In this document: positions 9,261 through 18,115 of the stretch, in pieces
How positions within the stretch are numbered: the first letter of the stretch is position 1
How the letters are laid out: the number at the start of each line of letters is the position of its first letter
NCBI RefSeq assembly: GCF_009765785.1
Contig: NZ_LMUT01000025.1
Coordinates: forward strand, 186,001-250,000
Origin: Granulicella sp. L46
GTDB lineage: Bacteria; Acidobacteriota; Terriglobia; Terriglobales; Acidobacteriaceae
Direction of reading: 5' to 3'
DNA length: 64,000 nucleotides
Translations under genes and position numbers: made by a program
The notes under the pieces: generated by a model
Told to the model about the DNA's origin: nothing
The model's input: the letters and a program-made list of their open reading frames with translations, nothing else
The model's database searches: none

Positions 9261-10721
9261 ATGTCGAAGGAAAGTTGTGACATTGGATTGATCGGGCTTG
9301 CAGTCATGGGACAGAACCTTGTTCTGAATATGAACGATCACGGATACAAGGTGGCGGTGTTCAACCGCACGGTATCGAAGGTGGATGAGTTCATCAACGA
9401 GGAAGCTAAGGGCACCGAAGTTGTGGGTGCGCACTCGATTGAAGAGATGTGCGGACTGTTGAAGAGCCCGCGCCGCGTGATGATTATGGTGAAGGCCGGC
9501 GATGTGGTGGACAAGACGATTGAGCAGATTCTGCCGTTCCTCGATAAGGGCGACATTATTATCGACGGCGGCAACTCGCTGTTTACCGACTCCAATCGTC
9601 GGACGAAGGATCTGGCGGCGAAGGGCATCCTGTTTATCGGGACGGGCGTTTCCGGCGGCGAAGAGGGTGCGCGATTTGGTCCGTCGATTATGCCGGGCGG
9701 CAATGCTGCTGCGTGGCCGCATGTGAAGGAGATCTTCCAGGCGATTTCGGCCAAGGTGGAAGACGGAACGCCTTGCTGCGACTGGGTGGGTGAAGATGGC
9801 GCCGGCCACTACGTGAAGATGGTGCACAACGGCATTGAGTATGGCGATATCCAGCTGATCTGCGAGGCGTACCAGTTGCTGAAGGATGGACTGGGCTTGA
9901 GCGCCGATGAGTTTGCCGAGGTATTCAAGGAGTGGAACAAGGGCGAGCTCGATAGCTACCTGATTGAGATTTCGGCGACCATCTTTGCCAAGAAGGATGA
10001 GGATGGAACGCCGATTGTGGACAAGATTCTGGACACGGCGGGACAGAAGGGTACGGGCAAATGGACGGCGATTTCGGCGCTCGATCTCGGCATGCCGGTG
10101 ACGCTGATTGGCGAGAGCGTGTTCGCGCGCTGCCTGTCGGCGTTGAAGGATGACCGCGTGAAGGCTTCGAAGGTGTTGCAGGGACCGGCGGAGAAGGTGG
10201 CCGTTGGTGATCGTGCAGAGTTCATTGAGTTGGTGCGCCGGGCGTTGTATTGCTCGAAGATGGTGAGCTACGCGCAGGGTTACATGCTTCTGCGCGCGGC
10301 CGAGAAGGAGTTTGGCTGGAAGTTGAACATGGGCGGCATCGCGCTGATGTGGCGCGGCGGCTGCATCATTCGCAGTATCTTCCTGAGCGACATCAAGGCC
10401 GCGTTTGACAAGAATCCGAGCCTGGAGAATTTGCTGCTGGATCAATTCTTCTCGAGCGCGCTGAATAAGTATCAGGGTAGCTGGCGGAAGGCGCTGATCA
10501 AGGCAATTGAGTTGGGCGTGCCGACACCGGCGTTCTCTACGGCGCTGGCGTTTTACGATGGCTTCCGCACGGCGCGGTTGCCGGCGAACCTGTTGCAGGC
10601 GCAGCGCGACTTCTTCGGCGCACATACGTATGAGCGGACGGACAAGCCGCGCGGCGAGTTCTTCCACACCAACTGGACGGGGCACGGGGGCCGCGTGTCG
10701 TCGTCCACGTACAACGCTTAA
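9261..10721 (+). CDS. gnd: 6-phosphogluconate dehydrogenase, decarboxylating, full-length type
   Basis: Oxidises 6-phosphogluconate to ribulose-5-phosphate plus CO2. At 486 aa it is the long dimeric form, usually NADP-dependent. The Rossmann motif IGLAVMGQNL, the DGGNS segment, GVSGGEEGARFGPSIMPGG and the signature GHYVKMVHNGIEYGD are all conserved, as is the C-terminal LPANLLQAQRDFFGAHTYER. ATG 9261 is chosen because it starts just before the Rossmann strand; an upstream in-frame ATG at 9222 would add a non-conserved tail. It stands apart from the pentose-phosphate block at 32-41 kb, which carries its own shorter enzyme. Confidence 0.95.
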   Translation: MSKESCDIGLIGLAVMGQNLVLNMNDHGYKVAVFNRTVSKVDEFINEEAKGTEVVGAHSIEEMCGLLKSPRRVMIMVKAGDVVDKTIEQILPFLDKGDIIIDGGNSLFTDSNRRTKDLAAKGILFIGTGVSGGEEGARFGPSIMPGGNAAAWPHVKEIFQAISAKVEDGTPCCDWVGEDGAGHYVKMVHNGIEYGDIQLICEAYQLLKDGLGLSADEFAEVFKEWNKGELDSYLIEISATIFAKKDEDGTPIVDKILDTAGQKGTGKWTAISALDLGMPVTLIGESVFARCLSALKDDRVKASKVLQGPAEKVAVGDRAEFIELVRRALYCSKMVSYAQGYMLLRAAEKEFGWKLNMGGIALMWRGGCIIRSIFLSDIKAAFDKNPSLENLLLDQFFSSALNKYQGSWRKALIKAIELGVPTPAFSTALAFYDGFRTARLPANLLQAQRDFFGAHTYERTDKPRGEFFHTNWTGHGGRVSSSTYNA

Positions 10722-10729
10722 TGGACTAC

Positions 10730-10759
10730 AGCGAACCCCGCGGTGGGGCGGGGTTCGCT
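10730..10759 (+). terminator. Hairpin terminator after gnd
   Basis: Perfect 12-bp stem AGCGAACCCCGC / GCGGGGTTCGCT with a 6-nt loop, starting 9 bp after the gnd stop codon. Only a weak T run (AAAGTTT) follows. Confidence 0.75.
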
Positions 10760-10930
10760 GAAAGTTTCCGGGGATCCGAGAGTGGAACAATCGACCGACC
10801 TGTAGCGGCTAAGTCCTTTTATTGTGGTGCGCATATCGCGCTCAAAGAAGATTTAACCCGCCACGAGTCAATGATTTGCATCCAAACAGGGATGGTTAAA
10901 TGCGAGGCAGTGGTGCGGCACGGCAATAGG

Positions 10931-11956
10931 ATGTTTCGACGAACGATGGCAGTCGTCGGCTGTCTATTTGGATGCTTCCTGGTGACGGCTGGGACAGCGC
11001 ACGCATCAGTGGCGTTGCTGATGGAAGAGCCTTACGGGGCATTTGGCGCGATGAATCCTACGGGCCATGCGGCAATTTATTTGAATCACGTCTGCGCGGA
11101 CTCGCCTACATCTCTTCGGGCTTGCCACGAGGGCGAGTATGGTGTGGTCATCAGCCGGTATCACAAGGTGGACGGTTATGACTGGATTGCGGTGCCACTG
11201 GTCGGGTATCTGTATGCTGTCGATAATCTCAGCGATATCCCAGCCGCTGCGGATCGGAAGCAGGTTGCAGCGTTGCAGGATGCGTATCGCAAGGCGCACC
11301 TGATGGACCTGGCTCCGGATAACAAAAAGGGTGAAGCTCCCAAGGGTGAGTGGAATGAGTTGGTGGGCGAATCGTATATCCGTACGATGCATGGGTTCCA
11401 GGTGGATAGCACCGCCGAGCAGGACCAACGGTTTATGGCGATCTTCAACGATCGGAAGAACGTTGGCCACTTCAACCTGCTCTTTCATAACTGCGCGGAT
11501 TTTTCTCGGATGGTGTTGGACATTTATATGCCGCATGCAGTTCACCGCAACTTCATCGCCGATTTCGGGCTGATGACGCCGAAGCAGGTCGCACGATCGC
11601 TGGTGGCGTACAGCCAGAAGTATCCAGACGTGAACATGAGCGCGTTTGTGATTCCACAGGTGCCGGGCACGATTCCGCGCAGTCACGCGGTAGATGGTGT
11701 GACGGAGTCGCTGGTCAAGAGCAAGAAGTATCTGATTCCGATGACGATTCTTGCGCCTGCGGTGACGGGGGCCGCGGTGGTGGCGTACCTGGCAGATGGT
11801 CGACTGAAGCTGCCGAAGGGGACGCCGGTTTTCAATATTGGAGACCAGGAGACGACGGAGCCTTTGGAGCCGACACCGGCGGAGCCTGCGCGGCGGCAGT
11901 TGCCAACAACGCAGACTCCTGTGGCTACAGTAGATCCGACAGGGAGCCCGCTGTAA
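10931..11956 (+). CDS. Secreted protein with a possible NlpC/P60 or DUF4105-like papain fold
   Basis: 341 aa from ATG 10931. A signal peptide (FRRTMAVVGCLFGCFLVTAGTAHA) comes first, then GHAAIYLNHVC and, about 150 residues on, HFNLLFHNCADFSRMVLDIY. The His in GHAAIYL and Cys in HNCADFS are spaced as in permuted papain-like hydrolases, so a peptidase or amidase role is possible. A hydrophobic segment near residue 275 (IPMTILAPAVTGAAVVAYLA) and a Pro/Thr-rich tail end the protein. An upstream start at 10721 is unlikely because it runs through the gnd terminator. Family assignment is tentative. Confidence 0.55.
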   Translation: MFRRTMAVVGCLFGCFLVTAGTAHASVALLMEEPYGAFGAMNPTGHAAIYLNHVCADSPTSLRACHEGEYGVVISRYHKVDGYDWIAVPLVGYLYAVDNLSDIPAAADRKQVAALQDAYRKAHLMDLAPDNKKGEAPKGEWNELVGESYIRTMHGFQVDSTAEQDQRFMAIFNDRKNVGHFNLLFHNCADFSRMVLDIYMPHAVHRNFIADFGLMTPKQVARSLVAYSQKYPDVNMSAFVIPQVPGTIPRSHAVDGVTESLVKSKKYLIPMTILAPAVTGAAVVAYLADGRLKLPKGTPVFNIGDQETTEPLEPTPAEPARRQLPTTQTPVATVDPTGSPL

Positions 11957-12013
11957 CCAGAAATCCTACTGCTGGAATAGAATCGGAGTCAGTTGAGCCT
12001 GGAGGCTCCTTTG

Positions 12014-13090
12014 ATGGCCAATCCGCCAAACGCTGGAAATCGCCGTAGTTTTCTGAAGAAGAGTGGAGCTCTGGCAGCTGGTTTGTTGGCGCAGGCTGCC
12101 ATGCCCGCCGATGCACAGGCAGGCAAAGAGTTTGGTGCGCTTCCGGATAATCCGAGAACGCTGACGGCTATGCCGACGCGGAACCTGGGCAAGACCGGCT
12201 ACAAGGTGGGGATCTTCAGCCTTGGCGGGCAGGCGGCGCTGGAGAAGCCAAACAATTTTGACGTGGCCGTGCCGATCATTGAGCGAGCGCTGGATCTGGG
12301 CGTGAATTATATGGATACGTCGTCGATTTACGGTGGGCCGGATCGGTGGAGTGAGCAGTATTACGGCCAGGTGATGAAGCGGCGTCGCAACGAGGCGTTT
12401 GTGGCGACGAAGACCAAGGAGCGGACGCGCGAGGGTTCGCTGCGGATGATCGAGAAGTCTCTGAAGCTGCTGAACACGGACCATGTGGACCTTTGGCAGT
12501 TGCATGATGTCGGGCTGCCTGAGGATGTCGACGCGATTTTTGCGAAGGGCGGCGCGATGGAAGCGCTGATCGAGATGCAGGAGCAGAAGGTGGTGCGGTT
12601 CCTCGGAGTCACGGGGCACTATCGGCCTGATGCGCTGATCGATGCGATCAACCGGCATCCCTTCGACACGATTCTGTTGGCTCTGAATGCGGCAGATTCG
12701 CATATCTATAGTTTTTCCGACGCGCTGCTGCCGCTGGCGGTTGAGAAGCAGATGGGAATTATCGGGATGAAGGTTCCGGCGCGCGGGCGGCTGCTGTCGA
12801 ACTGGACGCCGCCGCCTTTGGACGCGCAGCGGCACTCGTGGGAGGGGTCGGCGATTGCTACGCGACCGGGTGTGATTAATATGCGCGAGGCAATGTATTT
12901 CACGCTGACGCACCCGGTGAGCACGGTGATCATTGGTTGCGACTCGGTGGCGCAGTTGGAGGAGAACGTTCACCTTGCCGCCAACTTCACACCCCTCTCG
13001 GCATCGCAGATGGCATCGATCAATGAGCTTGCGGAGCCGGTGGCGAAGCAGTCGCTCTTCTTCCGGTTTACGGATCGCAGCAAAGGCTGA
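12014..13090 (+). CDS. Tat-exported aldo/keto reductase, first gene of the lar cluster
   Basis: 358 aa. GGAGG at 12001-12005 is 8 bp ahead of ATG 12014, which fixes the start. Residues 10-40 are a twin-arginine signal (NRRSFLKKSG then an Ala/Leu core). The catalytic domain begins MPTRNLGKTGYKVGIFSLGG and shows the AKR tetrad: Asp in NYMDTSSIYGG, Tyr in the same motif, Lys in VATKTKER and His in LWQLHD. The stop is 7 bp ahead of larE, so the two are probably one transcript. Substrate unknown. An exported AKR would need its nicotinamide cofactor loaded before Tat transport. Confidence 0.85.
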   Translation: MANPPNAGNRRSFLKKSGALAAGLLAQAAMPADAQAGKEFGALPDNPRTLTAMPTRNLGKTGYKVGIFSLGGQAALEKPNNFDVAVPIIERALDLGVNYMDTSSIYGGPDRWSEQYYGQVMKRRRNEAFVATKTKERTREGSLRMIEKSLKLLNTDHVDLWQLHDVGLPEDVDAIFAKGGAMEALIEMQEQKVVRFLGVTGHYRPDALIDAINRHPFDTILLALNAADSHIYSFSDALLPLAVEKQMGIIGMKVPARGRLLSNWTPPPLDAQRHSWEGSAIATRPGVINMREAMYFTLTHPVSTVIIGCDSVAQLEENVHLAANFTPLSASQMASINELAEPVAKQSLFFRFTDRSKG

Positions 13091-13097
13091 GACCACG

Positions 13098-13928
13098 ATG
13101 GATTTGAAGGACAAATCGGAGTTGCTGCGGGAGAATCTTGCTTCGGCTGGCTCGTTGCTGGTTGCATATTCCGGCGGCACGGATTCCGCGTACCTGGCGT
13201 ATACGGCGCACGAAGTGCTGGGCGAGAGGATGCTCGCGGTGATTGCGGATTCGCCGTCGCTGCCGCGTAAGGAGCTGGCGGACGCGATGGCGTTTGCAGG
13301 GCTACATGGCATTCCGGTGCAGGTGCTGCAGACCAATGAGTTGGAGAAGCCGGAGTACGCGCGCAATGATGCGCAACGATGCTTCCACTGCAAGAACGAA
13401 CTGTTTACGCAGATGGAAGAGGCGCGGGCACGGCTGGGCTTTGAGCATCTGGCGTACGGAATGAATATGGATGATCGCGGGGAGTTTCGACCGGGGCAGC
13501 GGGCGGCAGAGATGCACGGAGCGTTGGCGCCGCTGGTGGATGCAGGGCTGAGCAAGCAGGAGATTCGGGTGCTGGCGCGCGAGGCCGGGCTTTCGCTTGC
13601 GGATAAACCGTCGAGTGCTTGTTTGTCGTCGCGGATTGAGTATGGCCGTGAGGTGACGGCGGAGAATCTTGCGCAGGTGGAGCGGGCGGAAGAGGCGCTG
13701 CATGCGCTGGGGTTCGCGCAAGTGCGTGTGCGGCACCATGGAAATCTTGCGCGTGTTGAGGTCGCAAGGGAAGATCTTGAGCGGGCGCTGACGCTGAGTA
13801 TGCTGGATCGGATGACGGAGGCAGTGCGTGCTGCGGGGTTTCTGTATTCCACGTTGGACACGCAGGGGTATCGCTCTGGTTCGATGAACGATGTGTTGCC
13901 GGTTACGGCCATTGCGCAGGCTGGATAG
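13098..13928 (+). CDS. larE: ATP-dependent sulfur transferase LarE (nickel-pincer cofactor synthesis)
   Basis: Adds sulfur to the adenylated pyridinium dicarboxylate intermediate in synthesis of the nickel-pincer nucleotide (NPN) cofactor. 276 aa; PP-loop AYSGGTDSAYL near residue 25. Cys95 and Cys98 form CFHC, and Cys175 lies in SSACLSSR at the position of the sacrificial cysteine of Lactiplantibacillus LarE. Homologues with all three cysteines are reported to hold a [4Fe-4S] cluster and act catalytically, so this copy may be of that class. ATG 13098 follows the AKR stop by 7 bp; larC starts 71 bp downstream. Confidence 0.92.
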   Translation: MDLKDKSELLRENLASAGSLLVAYSGGTDSAYLAYTAHEVLGERMLAVIADSPSLPRKELADAMAFAGLHGIPVQVLQTNELEKPEYARNDAQRCFHCKNELFTQMEEARARLGFEHLAYGMNMDDRGEFRPGQRAAEMHGALAPLVDAGLSKQEIRVLAREAGLSLADKPSSACLSSRIEYGREVTAENLAQVERAEEALHALGFAQVRVRHHGNLARVEVAREDLERALTLSMLDRMTEAVRAAGFLYSTLDTQGYRSGSMNDVLPVTAIAQAG

Positions 13929-13999
13929 GCGGACTTGGATTATCCGCTGTCAGGTTTAGGACATCCCACACACGTGTTTCCACTATTGAAAGAGAGTTC

Positions 14000-15313
14000 A
14001 TGCGGATTGCTTATTTAGAATGCTTCGCCGGGATTGCCGGCGATATGTTTCTCGGTGCGTTGATCGATGCTGGGGTTCCGGCGGGGGTATTGCAGGAGGC
14101 GACCGCGGCGTTGGAGTTGGGCGCGAGCCTCAAGATCGAGACGGTGGATCGTAGCGGGATTTCGTGTACGCGAGTGCAGGTGATGGAGGGCGCGTCTGTG
14201 GCGGAGGAGCGCGTGCCGGAAGTGGTGCACGACCATGCGCGCGCGGGGGATCACACGCACAGTCATACACATGAGCATGAACACACGCACGAGCATAAGC
14301 ACGAGCATTCGCATGGACGCTCGCTGTCGGCTATTCGCGAGCTAATCCGGAAGGCGCCATTAGCGGAGGCTGTAAAGGGGCGGGCGATCCGGACGTTCTG
14401 TTTGCTGGGTGCGTCCGAGGCGAAGATTCACAACGTGGATGTTGAGAAGATTCACTTTCACGAGGTGGGTGCGGTGGATGCGATTGTCGATATTGTTGCG
14501 GCCTGTGCGGGAATTGAGTATCTGAAGGTGGATGCGTGGTATTGCTCGCCGCTGAATGTGGGTGGCGGCATGGTGAAGTGTGCGCACGGAACGTTTCCGG
14601 TGCCCGCCCCGGCCACGGCTGATCTGTTGCGCGGATTTCCTACTTACTCGGCGCATGTGCAGAAGGAGCTGGTGACGCCCACGGGTGCCGCGCTGGTGCG
14701 GATGTTGGAGCCGGTGTTCGGGGCGCAGCCGGCGATGAGCGTGGAACGGATCGGCTATGGGGCGGGCTCGCGGAATCCGAAGGGGTTTCCGAATGCATTG
14801 CGGATCAGCATTGGCGAGGCGGAAGAAAATACAAAGACGGATACGGTGACGGTGCTGGAGACGGCGCTCGATGATCTGTCGCCGCAGGTGCTGGCGTGGG
14901 TGGCGGAGTCGGCGCTGGCTGCGGGCGCGATGGATGTGATGCTGACGCCGGTGATCATGAAGAAAGGTCGGCCGGGAACGCTGCTCACTGTTTTGTGCAG
15001 CGACAAAACTCAGCAGAAGTTGGAACGATTGATTTTGCGCGAGACCAGCACGCTGGGGATGAGGATTCGGCGCGACGAGCGGAGTTGCCTGGAGCGGCAT
15101 CATCTGGCGGTGCAGACGCCGTATGGAGAGATTCGTGTGAAGATTGGCAAGCTCGACGGCGAAGTAATGAACGCAGCGCCGGAGTTTGAAGACTGTCGTG
15201 CTGCTGCGGTGCGCTGTGATATTCCGCTGAAACAGGTGCAGCAGGCGGCGATTGCAGCGTATGCGCAGACAGCGACCGAGGGTGCGAAGGTCGGGGGCAA
15301 GGTTGCGTCATGA
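14000..15313 (+). CDS. larC: Nickel insertase LarC (single-ORF form)
   Basis: CTP-dependent cyclometallase that inserts Ni into the pincer nucleotide. 437 aa. It starts MRIAYLECFAGIAGDMFLGA, diagnostic for the family, and includes KIHFHEVGAVDAIVDIV. Residues about 75-105 are a His-rich run of HTH, HEHEH and HKHEHSH blocks with more than a dozen histidines, a likely nickel-binding segment. In Lactiplantibacillus the protein is made by frameshifting between larC1 and larC2; here both halves are in one uninterrupted frame. Its last codons overlap the larB start by 4 bp (ATGA), so the two are translationally coupled. Confidence 0.93.
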   Translation: MRIAYLECFAGIAGDMFLGALIDAGVPAGVLQEATAALELGASLKIETVDRSGISCTRVQVMEGASVAEERVPEVVHDHARAGDHTHSHTHEHEHTHEHKHEHSHGRSLSAIRELIRKAPLAEAVKGRAIRTFCLLGASEAKIHNVDVEKIHFHEVGAVDAIVDIVAACAGIEYLKVDAWYCSPLNVGGGMVKCAHGTFPVPAPATADLLRGFPTYSAHVQKELVTPTGAALVRMLEPVFGAQPAMSVERIGYGAGSRNPKGFPNALRISIGEAEENTKTDTVTVLETALDDLSPQVLAWVAESALAAGAMDVMLTPVIMKKGRPGTLLTVLCSDKTQQKLERLILRETSTLGMRIRRDERSCLERHHLAVQTPYGEIRVKIGKLDGEVMNAAPEFEDCRAAAVRCDIPLKQVQQAAIAAYAQTATEGAKVGGKVAS

Positions 15314-16074
15314 AACGGAATGATTTGCTGAAGATTCTTTCGGAGGTTGAGTGCGGAGGCCTGTCGCCGGCGGCTGCGGCCGAACGTCTGGCATCGCTGC
15401 CGTTCGAGGATCTGGGACATGCGCGCGTGGATCACCATCGGAGCCTGCGCAGCGGGTTGCCGGAGGTGATCTATGCGGCGGGCAAGACGCAGGAGCAGAC
15501 GTTGGCGATCTTCGGGAGTCTGCTGGCTGATGGAGTGGATGTGCTGGTGACGCGCGTCGAGCCGGGAACTGCGGATGCGCTGGTACGCGCGTATCCGGGG
15601 GCTGTTCATAACGCCGTGGCTCGGACGGTGAGTCTGCGGCAGACGCCGGCTTCGGAAGGCAACAAGGGGCACATTGCGGTGGTGTGTGCAGGGACGAGTG
15701 ATCTCCCCGTGGCGGAAGAGGCTGCGGTTACGGCGGAGACGTTTGGCGCACGGGTGTCGCGGATGTATGACGTTGGCGTGGCGGGATTGCATCGTCTGCT
15801 GGCGGTGCGGAGCGAAATGACGGCGGCCGATGTGGTGGTCGTGTGTGCGGGGATGGAGGGCGCGCTCCCTTCGGTTGTGGGTGGAATGGTGGGGGTTCCG
15901 GTGATCGCGGTGCCGACGTCGGTTGGGTATGGCGGCTCGTTTGGTGGCGCGACGGCGCTGCTGGGCATGCTGAATTCCTGCAGCCCGAATGTGACGGTGG
16001 TGAATATCGATAACGGGTTTGGTGCTGCATACACGGCGGTACTGATTGCTCGGGCAGCGCAAGCAAAGGATTGA
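15310..16074 (+). CDS. larB: LarB, pyridinium-3,5-biscarboxylate mononucleotide synthase
   Basis: First enzyme of NPN cofactor synthesis; carboxylates and hydrolyses nicotinate adenine dinucleotide. 254 aa. The C-terminal half resembles PurE-type NCAIR mutase: VVVCAGMEGALPSVVGGMVG, VPTSVGYGGSFGGATALLGML and NIDNGFGAAY. The N-terminal part (DLGHARVDHHRSLRSGLPEVIYAAGKT) is typical of LarB. ATG 15310 overlaps the larC stop by 4 bp. No larA-type racemase lies in the window, so the cofactor may serve an enzyme encoded elsewhere. Confidence 0.93.
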   Translation: MKRNDLLKILSEVECGGLSPAAAAERLASLPFEDLGHARVDHHRSLRSGLPEVIYAAGKTQEQTLAIFGSLLADGVDVLVTRVEPGTADALVRAYPGAVHNAVARTVSLRQTPASEGNKGHIAVVCAGTSDLPVAEEAAVTAETFGARVSRMYDVGVAGLHRLLAVRSEMTAADVVVVCAGMEGALPSVVGGMVGVPVIAVPTSVGYGGSFGGATALLGMLNSCSPNVTVVNIDNGFGAAYTAVLIARAAQAKD

Positions 16075-16223
16075 TCCGCTGGTTCGCTGATGGATGGAAG
16101 ACCGGGCCGGGTGATAGAAGTCACTGACTGGCAGGGTAGAAGGTGGAACGCTGAGGACGTAGTGAGCTGGCGGGTGGCCCCAACCAGGGGTATAGTTAGG
16201 GCGCTACTCAACAGGAGCGTTCT

Positions 16224-16625
16224 ATGTTTCCTCCCTTTTTGCTGTTCTCCCTGTTCTTATTTGTGGGAGCAGGGCAACAACCTGCGGCTGCACCAGCTGC
16301 GTTGGTCATTCCTCCAGAAGCTGTGCACATGACGAACCCGGTAAGGCCCACTGCAGAGGGCAGGGCCCATGCGACAAAGATGTATAGCTACGATTGCCTG
16401 ATGTGCCACGGAGCGAACGGCAACGGAAAAGGCGAACTGGCCGTGCAATTGAAGATGGATCTGAAGGACTGGAGCAATCCCGCGGCGCTGCAGACTAAAA
16501 CAGATGGTGAGCTGTTCTACATCATCAAGAACGGTGTGGGCCAGATGCCTGCAGAAGGGGATCGGGCGAAGACCGATGATCTTTGGAACATGGTTGTGTT
16601 GGTGCGGTCGTTCTCGAAGAAATAA
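16224..16625 (+). CDS. Small periplasmic c-type cytochrome
   Basis: 133 aa. A Sec signal (FPPFLLFSLFLFVGAGQQ) is followed by the single haem-binding motif CLMCHGANGNGKG and a distal VGQMPAEG whose Met is the probable axial ligand: a class I mono-haem cytochrome c. AGGAG at 16212-16216 supports ATG 16224. A TATAGT box at 16191 could be its own -10. It follows larB by 149 bp on the same strand and its stop abuts that of the convergent MFS gene. Electron partner not identified. Confidence 0.85.
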   Translation: MFPPFLLFSLFLFVGAGQQPAAAPAALVIPPEAVHMTNPVRPTAEGRAHATKMYSYDCLMCHGANGNGKGELAVQLKMDLKDWSNPAALQTKTDGELFYIIKNGVGQMPAEGDRAKTDDLWNMVVLVRSFSKK

Positions 16626-17960
16626 TTAGGTGAGGGCAGGATGTTCGGCAGGTTCCATCCATAGCTTGCCGGCGATGATGAGCGCGACAAGAAGCGCGGT
16701 GCACAAGCCGAAGACGCCGCGGATGCTGGTGTGCTGCGCGAGGATTCCGGAGAGTACCAAGCCGAGTATCTGCGCGCTAAAGATGGCTGACATGAGCGTG
16801 GAACCGACGCGGCCCATGAGCTCCGGTGGCGTCTCCTGTTGAACTAGCGTCTGCGAAGGAACGATGATGCCGGCGACGGCGAAGCCGATGAGGAAGCAGC
16901 CAAGGATGGCGGTCGCGACGGTGGGGATGGCTGCGAGTAGAAGGGTTCCCAGAGCGATGCCGCCTAAGCCGAGGTAGACCTGCAGGGTGTTGCTCATCTT
17001 CTTGGCGAAGGCGTTAAGGGAGTTGACGCCAATGAGCAGACCGAAGCCGATCATGGCACTCACGATGCTGTAGGTCTTGGTGAGCGCATTCAGGACGTCG
17101 CGAACATAGACGGCGATGAGTGGGCCGAAGCAACCCATCACGAACATGCCGGCGGCCAGGGCGACGATGACAAAGAGAAGACCTGCGTGATGGAGGATGA
17201 AGCCGGCGCCCACTTTCATATCGGCGAGGATACGCGGAATACCAGTCTTTTCCTTGACGGCGGGCTGTCCGTCGACAGGAGCGGGCGGAGCCTTCCTGGG
17301 AAGAATCAGAGAGAGCGAGGCGATGAGGGAGCCGGATGCGATGAAGCTGGCGGAGTCGAGGTAGTAGCAGACTTTCGCACCGAAGGCGCCGACCAGCAGG
17401 ATGGCTACGGACGGTCCAATGATGCGCATGATGAACATCACTTGTTGCATGAGCGCATTGGCTGAGCGCAGTCCATGCAATGGCACTGCTGAGCGGATGG
17501 CAACCCCCTGCGCGGGGCTGAAGAAGCTCGAGACGACGCTGATAGCTGCCAGCGCAGCGTAAAAGCCGTAAACGCTGTGGACCAGCAGAAGAAACAGGCA
17601 GAGGCCGGCGCGGATGAAGTCGCTGGTGACGAGCGTCGTTTTGACGGGCCAGCGGTCGACAAAGACGCCACTGATGACACTGATGAGCGCGATGGGCAGA
17701 AGGTAGGCGATCTGGATGCCGGTGACCTGCTGCGGTGTCGCGTGCAGCCGGAAGGTCATGTAGGTGATGACAGCGAAGAGAGCGAGGAAGTCGCCGAAGG
17801 TGGAGACGATCTGCGCGTACCAGAGGCGGCGCATGGTGACGACGCGGAGCACCGCGCCCATGCTGAGTGGCTCTGGGGCGTTGGGCGCAGGCACGGGAAC
17901 GGCTTCGACGGTATTGGCGTCGAGCTCGTTGTCGAGTTGATTGAGGGATTCCTGGCTCAT
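16626..17960 (-). CDS. MFS transporter (MFS_3/enterobactin-exporter-like)
   Basis: 444 aa, about 12 hydrophobic segments. The N-terminus (VVTMRRLWYAQIVSTFGDFLALFAVITYMTF) and the loop VISGVFVDRWPVKTTLVTSD match the MFS_3 family of drug or siderophore exporters, with the short A-like motif between helices 2 and 3. No substrate-specifying neighbour is seen. Confidence 0.85.
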   Translation of the reverse strand: MSQESLNQLDNELDANTVEAVPVPAPNAPEPLSMGAVLRVVTMRRLWYAQIVSTFGDFLALFAVITYMTFRLHATPQQVTGIQIAYLLPIALISVISGVFVDRWPVKTTLVTSDFIRAGLCLFLLLVHSVYGFYAALAAISVVSSFFSPAQGVAIRSAVPLHGLRSANALMQQVMFIMRIIGPSVAILLVGAFGAKVCYYLDSASFIASGSLIASLSLILPRKAPPAPVDGQPAVKEKTGIPRILADMKVGAGFILHHAGLLFVIVALAAGMFVMGCFGPLIAVYVRDVLNALTKTYSIVSAMIGFGLLIGVNSLNAFAKKMSNTLQVYLGLGGIALGTLLLAAIPTVATAILGCFLIGFAVAGIIVPSQTLVQQETPPELMGRVGSTLMSAIFSAQILGLVLSGILAQHTSIRGVFGLCTALLVALIIAGKLWMEPAEHPALT

Positions 17961-18115
17961 GGCGTTGTCTCCAGATACAGATGCAAGGTCACATGCGAAG
18001 GACGCAGAGATGTGTGCCTGCGATATGCGAGAAAACGGGAAGCCGTCTCTCGATTGTGGCTGGCGAGCTACAGAGGAACTAATGCCGATGCGGCTTCGTG
18101 CGGACGCTCGAGAAG

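Noticed and set aside
8979-10790. 603-codon minus-strand frame opposite gnd
   Set aside because: Antisense shadow of a clearly real gnd; Arg/His/Leu-rich with no domain.
11966-13912. 648-codon minus-strand frame opposite AKR and larE
   Set aside because: Shadow of two well-supported genes; low-complexity Ser/Arg composition.
16090-16332. 80-codon plus frame after larB
   Set aside because: Overlaps the start and signal peptide of the cytochrome gene and has no ribosome site.
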